Positions 1-12,204 of a DNA stretch of 64,000 bases are shown in pieces (the stretch's first letter is position 1; every line of letters begins with the position of its first letter). The stretch comes from Armadillidium nasatum (lineage: Eukaryota; Arthropoda; Malacostraca; Isopoda; Armadillidiidae), in NCBI GenBank assembly GCA_009176605.1, contig SEYY01001217.1, positions 1-64,000 of the forward strand, in the 5' to 3' direction. The translations under genes and the position numbers were made by a program. The notes under the pieces were generated by a model. It was not told where the DNA came from and did not search any database. It saw only the letters and a program-made list of their open reading frames with translations.

Positions 1-1983
1 TTTCTGTATGTGCGTTCAGAAGAAAACCCTGCAGATTTACTCACAAGAGGAATAACTCTATCAGAATTTAAGAGAAAACTTCAGTTTTGGTCATCAGGTC
101 CTTCTTGGCTTGCATCTGACCCATCTTATTGGCCAAGTTTTGAATTAAAAAATTCGGGAATCGAACCAGTGACCCCCGTATATTCCATAGTTCAGGAAGC
201 AAAAGAACCTCCTGTGCTTAATTTTGGCAAATTTTCAAGTTTAAATGCCCTTCTTCGTGTATGTGCTTTGCTGTTCCGATTCCTTAAGAAAACAAGAGAT
301 ACAAGTCATAACATCAATTGTGATGAAAAAGCTCTTTTGTATTGCCTAAGAGTAATGCAACAAGAATCCTTCAATAAAGAAATTGCTTTCTTAAAGGAAG
401 CAAAACTGAATCCTTCTACGAGGGAGAAACCACCAGATTTAGTGGATAGATTGAACCTGTTTTTAGATGACAATGACCTTTTGAGGACAAAAGGTCGTCT
501 ATCAAGATCAAATTTTTATGAATTTGATGTTCTCAACCCGGTGCTGTTGCATAAAAGTCACCATCTCACAAGTCTCATCGTAAGAGATGCTCATTATGCC
601 TGCAAGCACTTGGGCATTCAAGCCACACTCACAAGAATACGTCTCAAAGGATTCTGGATAACATCTGCAAGACACACGATTAAGAAGATTCTTTCAGACT
701 GTGTCATTTGCAAAAAATTCAACAATTTTGCATTTCAATACCCAAAATTCACGAACTTTTCAAAAGCTCAGGTGGATCTTTTCCGACCATTTAAATTCGT
801 GGGTGTCGACTTCACAAAGCACTGGTGGGTCAAACATAAAGGTTCTAATCAATCACAGAAGATGTTTCTTATCATCTATACATGTCTTAATATCAGAGCG
901 ATCCATTTAGATCTTTTGCCTGACATGACAACTAAATCTTTTGTACAATCTTTTCAGCGGTTTGTCAATATTTATGGTGTACCTGACACTGTATATAGTG
1001 ACAATGCAAGGACATTCATTCAAGGAACAGATGTCATAGAAACATTTGTGGTATCCGAAGAGGGCAAAGAATTCTTGAGGAAGAATCACATCCAACACAA
1101 ACGAATTCCACTTTATAGCGCTTGGGTCGGGAAGTCTGTGGGAAAGACTTTTGCGTGTGGTGAAAGGTTGTCTATATAAGACCATAGGACGATCTTCTTT
1201 GGAATATTTTGATTTCATCACCATCCTTTCTGACATCACTGATGCCATTAACTCTCGTCCACTAACTTACACCACAAGTGACAATGATGTGGTTCCACTC
1301 ACTCCTAATTGCTTCTTGAAACCCCATTCTAAAACAAGCATGGTTTTGCCAGGAAGTAAGTCTGATGCTCCTTTCTGGAGCAATCCTACCAAAGCTCGAG
1401 AAGATCTTCTTAAATCTCTCAAGTTATCTTCAGAAAAATTCGAAGAATTTAGGAATCGGTGGTACAATGAATATTTGTTAAGCCTTCGAGAAACAAGCAG
1501 AGAGCTCTACCAAACAAAATGGGAGAATCGAATGAGAGTGGGAGATGTCATACTCATAAGAAGTCCCATTAAAGAAAGACCCTTTTGGCAGATGGGCATC
1601 GTGACCCAACTCTTACCGGGAGACGATGGAAAAATACGTTCTGTATTTGTTAAAACTCCAGGGGGTCAAGTCAACCTGTACCCCATTAAACATCTCTATC
1701 CACTTGAACTATCCATCACACATAATGGGTCCAGTACAGCTTCTGCAGTTTCTCCTCCCTCAGTTTCACCTGCAGGAAATCAGAGTCTTCCTACCGGTTC
1801 CTAGTTCTTCAACTGTTAAGGTTGTGAACAAGAAAAATCTTCGTCCTACCAGAAAAGCAGCCTTAATAGCAAGACAGAGATTCATCTCTTCTTCAGAAGA
1901 AGATGACGATGATTCTCTTATTTAATATTTCAGACATCTCTGACACCTTACTTCAGGTTAGGTGTCATCTCGCCCCGGGAGGA
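1..1983 (+). mobile_element. BEL/Pao LTR retrotransposon, 3' part of pol (fossil)
   Basis: This is the 3' portion of a BEL/Pao pol gene that enters from outside the window. The opening residues (ENPADLLTRG followed by WSSGPSWL) are the linker typical of BEL/Pao between RNase H and integrase. An H2C2 zinc-binding segment follows near 550-720 (His-His then CVIC), then the integrase core near 790-1060 (VGVDF and YSDNARTF blocks). A DUF5641-type C-terminal domain (VGDVILIRSP) lies near 1500-1720; this domain is characteristic of BEL/Pao pol. A short acidic Ser-rich tail ends near 1925. A purine-rich stretch at about 1974-1983 sits directly before the LTR, as a polypurine tract would. The visible part is broken only once or twice, so the copy is not very old. 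The 5' LTR, gag and reverse transcriptase lie outside the window. Confidence 0.9.
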
Positions 1984-4400
<2,417 letters not shown>

Positions 4401-6326
4401 CAGGGCTGGGGAGCTGATAAAATATGTTTCAGCTCTGACTCTGGCTCCAGAACCATTGTCAGATGTGTCTCTGGCTCCAGCTATGGAGCCAATGATTTGA
4501 GTGGCTCCAGCTTCGCCTTTGGTTTAAATATTTCCTGATTCTTATACAGTTGTATTTAGATATTACTGCCACCCAGGAACATCAGCTTAAATGCTGTTCC
4601 ACGGTAATGGAACTCAAAACTTAATTCATATATAACAGTTCTGAGCTGGACAAACTTTTCTCGCACAATTCAAAGTTCCATCTTTTTAATCAATACAACC
4701 AAATTTATAAATCAAATTGTACTCTTCATCAAAAGAAATAAACAATAATTTCAAAATTTTATTCAAAATGAGTTCGTTTTAAGAAACAGTATGGCTTCAG
4801 TTAGACCATCTTTCATTGAAGATCGTAAGTCTGACTGAATTATTCAAAGGGCCGAAAATAGGCATTCCACACTCACTTGTGTTGTTGTCATTGAAGTTAC
4901 TATATAAGCAACATTCTGAATTATTTTTATGTAATATGGAATCGCCTTTAAGGAATTTAGATTTGAAGATATATCTATTTTCTCTATAACAGACAAAGCA
5001 TGAGATATATCAAGCTTAAATTTAGCAATAGGAGATCCTCGTATACTACCTATTTTTCCTTAAGTCCAACTTCATTTGGCTTTCAGATCAAGAACTTTTC
5101 ATAAACTGTTTCATCCTCAATATTTAAAGAGGATGAAGTTGGCATTTTTCACTTCCTTCTTTTTGAGTTGCTGATTATTTTGAAGTATTATATTGCTCCA
5201 TTCAAATTACTACATTAATCAATGCTATCTTTCCTCAACTGGCATGTAGATCATTCAGCATAATCCAGTACATAGAATCAACATAGATTGCACCAAGTAA
5301 TACTTCAATATTAAGGAGAACTTCCTACCTTTTTTTCCATTGACTCTTTAACTGCATCTCCAATTGTTCCACCTATTTGAGAAAATGTCAGCATAAGTTT
5401 TTGTCACTCTTTATAAAGAAGCCAAAGGTTAACTCAGCTGCTTGTAATCTTTTAGTCACTAAGAATGGATGACAAAGGAATGTTTCATGCCTTTCTACTT
5501 CACACCACTGAAAATCAGTCATTGTTATGCCTGGATGATCCATGTCAATTAATGTATTAACCAAGTACTTAATGATTAAGTAAGTACTGCCACACTTAGT
5601 TTCTTGGTCTAAGATATGGTAGCAACTTTTCCTCTTTTATGTTTTAATATAGCTTCAACTTTGGTGTTCGTGCAATCACAGCAATTTGATGTAAATTAGC
5701 TATAAGAGTATGGATATGTCCTTTCAAACCATCTGATAGTGAGCTGTAATGTATGTTTAGAACATCACATGTGTTCTATTTTTACAGCAGTGAAAGCAAA
5801 TTCTACATCTTCATTTAATTCCATTTTCAAACCACCTTCACAATTTTTTGGGTCAGTGATACAAATTTCAGGTTTACAATCTAAATTTGTAATATCTATT
5901 TCATAGGGGTCTACATAGAGTTAATTGTACTTATCATGTTGGATGCAATATCTGTTATAACTGCTAAAACTTGCTCTTTGGTAAATCCAAACTCTTTGAA
6001 GAACTTCAACTAGATTTCTTATAAATTCTTATATATGTTGTGTGTGCATTTCTCGAACAGCTAAATTAAAAATTATTTCATTATTTACATTGGTTAATTG
6101 GACATTTATTGCAAAATAATTTATTCTCTGTCTATTACAAGCATCCATTTTTTGAGGGGAAAAAATTTCCCATGGAGCAATTGTCACAGCACTTTTTTCT
6201 GCCTTTCACCTTCACTTATCACAATTTTTCTGACATCATACCTATCCATATAAATGACTAACTTTTTTTCTAATTCTCCTTCTAATTCTTCCAATTCTAA
6301 TTCTTTTTCTAATTCTACTGTGTATT
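4401..6326 (-). pseudogene. Decayed hAT DNA transposon, copy A
   Basis: The left end reads CAGGGCTGGGGAGC at 4401, the form of a hAT terminal inverted repeat. From about 4500 the sequence aligns by eye along its length with 16895-18800 (for example the shared block TACTGCCACCCAGGAACATC at about 4562 and 16980), and that second copy carries recognisable hAT transposase parts on the minus strand. The minus-strand frame at 6184-6408 (MDRYDVRKIVISEGERQKK) is the counterpart of VEKHDVRKMVISEAEWQKK in copy B, near the transposase N-terminal third. The rest is interrupted by many stops and frameshifts. The N-terminal BED-finger part and the right terminal repeat are missing, because Gypsy-OTU copy 1 begins at about 6327. 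A run of TCTAATTCTT-like repeats lies at 6255-6320, at the junction. Confidence 0.75.
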
Positions 6327-6949
6327 CCTGAAGGTTACACAGTACATTTAATTCCAGGAGGAGGAAACTCTTTGTTTCAATATTTATCCATGTGATTGGA
6401 AGGAACACCTGACAACCATATGGAAATTAGAGAAACCATAGCGGAGGAACATATCAAACATCCCGCTAAGTATCAACTTAAAGGCAGGAATAAAAAGCGT
6501 CAAAATAAATATCGTCAACATTTATCAATTAACCATTGACGAACTTGATGAATTATTTAGCGCTGATGAAGAGGTTATAATTCAAGAACAATTCAAGGTC
6601 AATGTTCTTCACAAACTGAGGAGAGCATTGGATCCCTACGAAAATACAACTTTTCGTGAACATGGATTAGAAATATTTCGCCCATATCGACAACATCTTT
6701 TCTTGTTTGGAGACTTAATCTTCATCCAGAACGAAAATACTTCGTGAATGGTAATATCCATGTCTCTTCTAATTCCGTTAGTTTTGGATTTACATTTACA
6801 AAATGGTCATTCAGGAACACGAAACTTATTGCATTGGTGAGAGAGGACTTATGGCATCCAAAACTCGCAAGTGTTGCACGTGACATTTGTAGGTCTTGTA
6901 TGACATGTTAACTGAACAAAAATAATCCTACTGTGATTATTCCACCTGT

Positions 6950-7560
6950 AATGATGATAACGTCTTTTCCATTCAAATTGTTAGCAGTCGATTTATTACA
7001 ATTACCACGGACTTTTCAAAATCACTCTTATGCTCTTGTAGCAATTGATCATTTCAATAAGTATCTTTTTGTGATTAACATGAAAGATAAATCTGCAAAA
7101 ACCGTAAGCACTATGTTGAAATTTAAACTTATTCCGTTCTTGCAGCTGGTTCCGCAGAAAATTCTTTCTGATCAAGGGACTGAGTTTACTTCAGTACTTT
7201 TTAACGAAGTATTGGAGGAATTTGCCATTGAGCATCTGTTGGCATCTAGTCATCGGCCACAAACCAATGGAGTTACGGAACGGGTAAACTGGACCATACT
7301 TCAGACTTTGCGAATGATGATTCAACAAAACCCAACTGATTGGGATTTACAACTCCCACAAGTAGTTGTAAAATACAACAATACTTGGCATTCAGCAATC
7401 AAGTCAACTCAAAGTGACTTCTTAGTTCAACAACAACATCAGTGTGCAAAGAGAAATCCTTCTTTGCGACAATATTGGAAGTCACCTGCTGAAAAATTTT
7501 CACCTTTTAACCTTGGTGATAAAGTCATGTATCTTTATTTCAAAGAAATCTTGTAAACAA
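6950..7560 (+). pseudogene. Integrase core, Gypsy-OTU copy 1 (fossil)
   Basis: The DDE integrase core inserts the element's cDNA into host DNA. The blocks LLAVDLLQLP (first Asp), LSDQGTEF (second Asp) and NGVTERVNWT (Glu) are spaced as in Ty3/Gypsy integrases. A less well-preserved CX2C-type zinc-binding segment precedes it. The same blocks occur in copy 2 near 25.5-25.9 kb. Confidence 0.88.
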
Positions 7561-7815
7561 CAAGTTTAAACCTAAATTTAAGGGTCCGTTCATGATTATT
7601 AAAGTATACGACTCAACCCTCGCATACAATATAGCCAAGTACCCAACAAATAAAAGGGAAGGTGTCATACAGGCTCATTTTTCACAATCAGGAAGTGGGT
7701 TGATGTTCCCAGATATCTCTTACGAAATCCTAATTTCCGCCAACATCAACAGAATCAACTTACACAGCAGAACAAAGATTATCAACAAAATTATGCAGAA
7801 ATCAATGAAGAACAG

Positions 7816-8616
7816 TTGGAGATATCAAATGAAGAGTCATTGGCAGACACGACGCCGACTCCAACGGTTTTACCTGAGGACGACAGTGACGAGGACGACG
7901 ATGATTCTTCATTTCAACTAGCTGAAGAGGATCATCACTTGTTGGAGGAGTTGAGGAAGAGGCAGATTAAAGCTCAGGAAGAAATATTTAAATTGATCAA
8001 TGCCGATTATTCGACTTTCTTGTCTGACTCATACAGAGTTTTACAAGAATCATTTGACGTAACTATAGGAACAAATGCAGATTATCCGGTAAACTCTGGA
8101 TCAAACAGGTCAGGCGAGGTATTTAACGTAGTTGACATTAACACTACAAGATTCACACAAACAGATCTAACAATATCTCCAGAAGAAGAGGAGGAAGAAG
8201 AGGATCTGTTCAACTTAACAATGAATGAATCATTTGAAGGGTTTTGCCCGTTGGATTATTCGGTAGATCAGGATTCATTCGAAGGATTTGTGCCCAAGGC
8301 TCTTTCCACCATAATGGAAGAACCTAACAATTATTATCAACTGAATTTCAGCAATAATTCGGCTGAGTCTTTTGAGAGATTTGATCCGGAGGGGTTTTTC
8401 ATTGAGGAGGACTACATGGAACTTCAGGGACCTGTAGAAGCATCGCCAATGGAGGAGGAACGACTGATGAACGTCACCTGTTTAACAGGGAAGGATTCAG
8501 CTGAGGAAAAGCCTTCACCACGACGATTGCGATCCCATGGAGAAGCCCCACATGACTACATCATGGATCAACCACGAGAATATCGTCCGCACAAAGAAAA
8601 AGATAAGTGCCTATGA
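7816..8616 (+). pseudogene. Acidic pol tail, Gypsy-OTU copy 1
   Basis: This Glu/Asp-rich, probably disordered region of about 265 residues follows integrase. It contains repeated short modules of the form ESFEGFCPLDY, DSFEGFVPK and ESFERFDPEGFF. Counterparts lie at about 26320-27000 (copy 2) and 53340-54285 (copy 3), so it is a stable part of this lineage. I recognise no known domain. The repeated SFEGF-type motifs might be short binding motifs; that is inference. Confidence 0.7.
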
Positions 8617-8979
8617 ACGATAAAAAGTGCAGTGAAAAGTGAATTAAATGTAAAAGTGTGATAAAAATAAAAATTAAATTTAATAAATAAAAATGATATA
8701 TAAATGTAGTTTCAATTAATAAAATAATAAATTAATACTAAAATAATATATTAATATACTACTATGAATTAAAAACATAGTTACTTAGATTAATAAACCT
8801 TACATAGTTCTAAGTTTTCTAAAGTAATATAAAAATTAGAAGTAGTAAAAGTAATATATTGAAATAAATTAACCAACTAAACATATAACAAATGAAATAG
8901 TGATATAGTGGTTATATTTTTGCATATAATTTTATAAATATTTTTGTAAATATCTATACCAATATATTTTTATTTTCAG
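8617..8979 (+). promoter_or_regulatory. AT-rich spacer ending in a splice-acceptor-like site
   Basis: About 360 bp of very AT-rich sequence separates the pol tail from ORF3. It ends in a pyrimidine run and CAG (AG at 8978-8979), eight bases before the ORF3 ATG at 8987. Copy 2 has the same arrangement, with AG at 27467-27468. Env-type ORFs of some Gypsy elements are expressed from a spliced RNA, so this may be the acceptor for an ORF3 message. The donor was not identified. Confidence 0.5.
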
Positions 8980-8986
8980 TTTGAGT

Positions 8987-10401
8987 ATGGACAGAACAAA
9001 AAGGATCCTGTTCTTAGGTACATCCAAAGTTTGGGTACTGGAACAGATGAAGGAGCAATTGCGGCAGACTTATAATATTGACTTATTTGTTTCATGCCAT
9101 TCAGGAGCGAACTTATTACTCTTAGGGCAACATCTTGCCAATTTCTTAAAAATCCTTGGCCCGTGGATCAAATATACATATTTGGTTTAACATGTTCCAT
9201 TTGGAAAAAGATCCCTCTAACTACTGAGGACAAATCGATCCAGGTCATATCATGGAATTCAGCATGCAATTTGTCCTTTGTTCCTATTAAGATGAATGCT
9301 ATCGTCAGCTTAGCGGTTCAGCACAACCCTGCCGTGAGGGTATATCTAGTCATTCCCACTATGAAGGACATTACTTCCTTCAATGAGGCCTTTCTACAAT
9401 ACCAAGGCCAGAGTGACCTAATACCCTCACTCGAAGAACATCCTCAACTCAAACGGGCCTATCTCAACCAAAAAGCTTGTGAGATGTTCGGGCAGACGGT
9501 TGCATTGCAGGGTAACAACATGCCTAGGGTTCAAAAGCGAACTTTCTACATGAAAACCGTTTTTGACCGCTATTATAACAAGAATAAAGGAAACCCTCAT
9601 CATCAATTCTGAATGGGAGGTTCGGATAGGTTGAATGCTTTGGATCTGTGTTATGATGGTCTACATTACACAGCATCCGCCTTTGAAGAAATGTTCGCCA
9701 TCTTGAGTCTAACCAACTTTAACTGACGGGCTCAAGAAAATAGATCAACAACTACAACAACCACCCCAACAACCACTACTACAACATCAGTGGTTGTTGA
9801 GGAAGTAAAGTCTGTTCCTGGACCTTCGGGTATCCAAGGGCGGATAGAGTACCATCCACGTCAACCACGGACGGTGCCATCTACACAGAAGAGGCGAAAC
9901 AAAGGAAAATCGGAAACTGGGGTATATTACTACTCTCTGGGGTTTGTGGATTCCATGGTCATGGGCGAACAACCTTCAACTTCCTCCAAGTCATCTCAAC
10001 AATCTGACGGAGTGAAAAATGAAAAAAAGAAGGGTTCATTTACGGATTGTCCTCTACCCACTTCCAAGAAGTCAAAGAAGAGTTGTCCAACAAAAACTTT
10101 TCCGACGTCAACAACGGCATCTACCTCTAAATTGAAAGTTAAAAGATTACAGAGTAAATCCAACCAACGGAGAAAGATGCGACGTCAAGATGCTATGCAT
10201 GAAGGATCCTCTAAGAAGTCGGCGGGTAATAACCCAACAACATCAACGTCGACTATGTCAATAGAGTTCATCACCTTCACTGCAGTCCAGACATCCAAAA
10301 TATGGAGGTTTGCTAAGGAACGGGGCATCTCAAAAGAGTTTGCTCTGAAAGAGATTAATCGTGCTTTCAAGCAGGTGACTGAAATGGATCACCAAGATTA
10401 A
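8987..10401 (+). pseudogene. ORF3 of Gypsy-OTU, SGNH-hydrolase-like, copy 1 (fossil)
   Basis: This is the third ORF, in the position env has in some Gypsy elements. The N-terminal half resembles an SGNH/GDSL-fold protein: a first strand with ILFLGTSKV, then CHSGANLLLLG, then a hydrophobic strand followed by SIWKK, then VYLVIPTMKD, and a YDGLHYT block whose D-x-x-H spacing resembles the last SGNH block. The C-terminal half is Ser/Thr/Pro-rich and basic, probably disordered. No signal peptide or transmembrane segment is evident, so it is not a usual envelope. Copy 2 has a full-length counterpart and copy 3 a shortened one. The fold is inferred from motif order and no activity is claimed. The copy is broken. 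Confidence 0.6.
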
Positions 10402-10598
10402 TTTTCAACATTCTATATAAGTTAGAGAGGTGAGATGTTATTTCGTTGTTAGGGAACTTTCCGTCATTCTTCAATTGAACTTTCCAATCTGCTTCATAAA
10501 TTAGTTGTTTCCATGACACAACTTCATCTTGAAAGTTGGTCATTTTCCATAACTAAGTTGGTCATTCTCCATAACTGAGACCAACTTTGGTAAGGGGG

Positions 10599-11599
10599 TG
10601 TGAGCATGGGCACAATTATGTGTTCATATGCTAAGTCATATTATTGCTTTCTAGATATGTTGTCATGAGAAACAAAGAAGCAGATGGAGAACAAAAATGA
10701 TAAAAAAAAACTACCACAGATAAGATAAAAAAAATTATTTTTAGATGGTTTGGCTCCTCTTTCTAATTCTTATTATGTTCTCTTTCTAGATTCTTGAATA
10801 CTTAATAAAGATTAACAAAAAATTAAAGACAATGATTCTTGAATAAAAGTTCAAAATAGAATAAAATATTGAAATCTAAATATAAATAAAAACTCAATAA
10901 ACTCCAGAAGTGTAATTCGACCAACAAATAAGAAATTACATGTGAGTTCATCATTATTTATTTAATTTTTTTTTTTTTGATACAACCAAATATATAAAGG
11001 AAAGCAAAAGAAAATAAAATAAATTTTTTTTATATATTTTATATATATATTTGTTTTGCAGTCCCAGGGAAGGGAACTGCATCAACAACGTGTTCTCCAT
11101 TCTCAAGTATTATAACCGATCATCAACAATCCTGTCAACTTCTCAAATAAAAGAAATGACGGCGGGATATTCATAATTGACAAAGTCATTAAGAATCTAA
11201 CATTCCCGTCAGTTTCCGTTTAAACCAACGCCCTTATTAGCGTTGTTCCATCATCATAATTTTTCCTGTTCTGAACATGCTTGGACAAAAATCATTGTTC
11301 ATATTCTAAAATTCGATTAAACGATCTGGTTTTTTTTTTCTGGTTATTCTATGACCTTCAACTTTGTATTAACTTTACTATCATTTGTTCTTTCTGAGTG
11401 ATGCCATTGCCCTCGCAACAGTCCTGAGAGCTTCCGTTCGTGAACATCAGAGAGCGACTTCAAATCAACAACACCGTCCATTAGAAGAGGACGGTACAAA
11501 CACCAACGTAGCAAGAGAATCAACATTAAATAGTGAGTGTTAACCAATAATTATTTTTGTTTTCTCTGTTTAAATTATATAGGAGCCGTGATCCTAACA
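10599..11599 (+). repeat. 3' LTR of Gypsy-OTU copy 1
   Basis: The LTR begins TGTGAGCATGGG directly after an AAGGGGG purine tract and ends CCTAACA at 11599, giving about 1.0 kb with TG...CA ends. The ends agree with the LTRs of copy 2 (start 19345) and copy 3 (start 55341). The middle carries the CCGTC-rich segment near 11400-11500 that recurs in the others. Confidence 0.85.
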
Positions 11600-11810
11600 G
11601 TGTACATAAGTAAAAATATAAAGGAGAATAATAGTTACTACTAGGGATGGAGTGAAGTATTGCTATCAGTATCAGCAAAGGTGTATCTTACTAGGTATCA
11701 GGAAGTAAAATTTTAGTAAGTATCAGTATTTCTATATAAAAAAATAAAAAATAAAAAAAACAACAAAAAAAAACACTCTTTTACTGAAGTTTATATCACA
11801 TTTTAAATAT
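11600..11810. repeat. Fragment of hexamer-repeat MITE and A-rich DNA
   Basis: TAGGGATGGAGTGAAGTAT at about 11643 is the same terminal sequence as the MITE at 42651. It is followed by degenerate TATCAGTATCAGC-type repeats instead of the clean hexamers there, so this is an older or different member. An A-rich stretch follows from about 11740. No right terminal repeat was found. Confidence 0.6.
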
Positions 11811-11814
11811 TATT

Positions 11815-12150
11815 TCTTTTTATTACAACTCACAGACAGAGCAATTTTTGGGAAGGGAATAATTATAGAATAATAATAAAAAAAACACCCATTCCTGAGA
11901 TTAATGTAGATCCCTCAGGTGGGTGAAAAGTATTTAAAGAGATTAAATACAGCAGGAAAAACAGAGAGTAGAGAGTTTCACAGAACAGGAGTGGCTGGAA
12001 AGGATGAGGCACCACAATGAGCAAGCTTAGAATTTGCAATACTCACACAAACATTGTGTGCAACATGGCACCCCTTGTGCTGAAAAGGCAATGTAAAAGT
12101 GGTGAAGGAATTTGACATGAATTCCCACTAACAGATCCACAAAAACAAAA
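11815..12150 (-). mobile_element. LINE A (Jockey-type) 3'-end fragment, copy 1
   Basis: The strand and order match the 3' end of LINE A copy 2 at 30235-30560. Shared blocks are CATCCCTCAGGTGGG-like (11911), GGAAAAACAGAG (about 11957) and GAGTGGCTGGAAAGGA (about 11990). Only the last 330 bp or so of the element remain (end of the RT ORF and 3' UTR, on the minus strand), with many substitutions, so it is an old insertion. No poly-A tail is clear. Confidence 0.75.
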
Positions 12151-12204
12151 CCTAATTCAGATTTTTTTTACAGTAAAAAACGGTTCTTAGTAAAGGAGAC
12201 CATT

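Larger units (their letters stand above)
6327..11599 (+). mobile_element. Ty3/Gypsy-OTU element, copy 1 (fossil, 5' part absent)
   Basis: The sequence from about 6327 matches copy 2 from about 24650 onward. Parts seen in order: OTU-like region (6327-6530), integrase zinc region (6780-6920), integrase core (6950-7330; LLAVDLLQLPRTF, LSDQGTEF and SSHRPQTNGVTERVN blocks), integrase C-terminal region to about 7700, an acidic pol tail (7816-8616), an AT-rich spacer, a third ORF (8987-10401), a purine tract and a 3' LTR (10599-11599). Gag, protease, RT and RNase H are not present. It has several breaks. The family is Ty3/Gypsy by integrase type and domain order; I could not assign a clade. Confidence 0.88.

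Noticed and set aside
8981-8986. ORF3 start at 8981
   Set aside because: That position is TTG; the first ATG is at 8987, and it fits better with the splice-acceptor-like AG at 8979.
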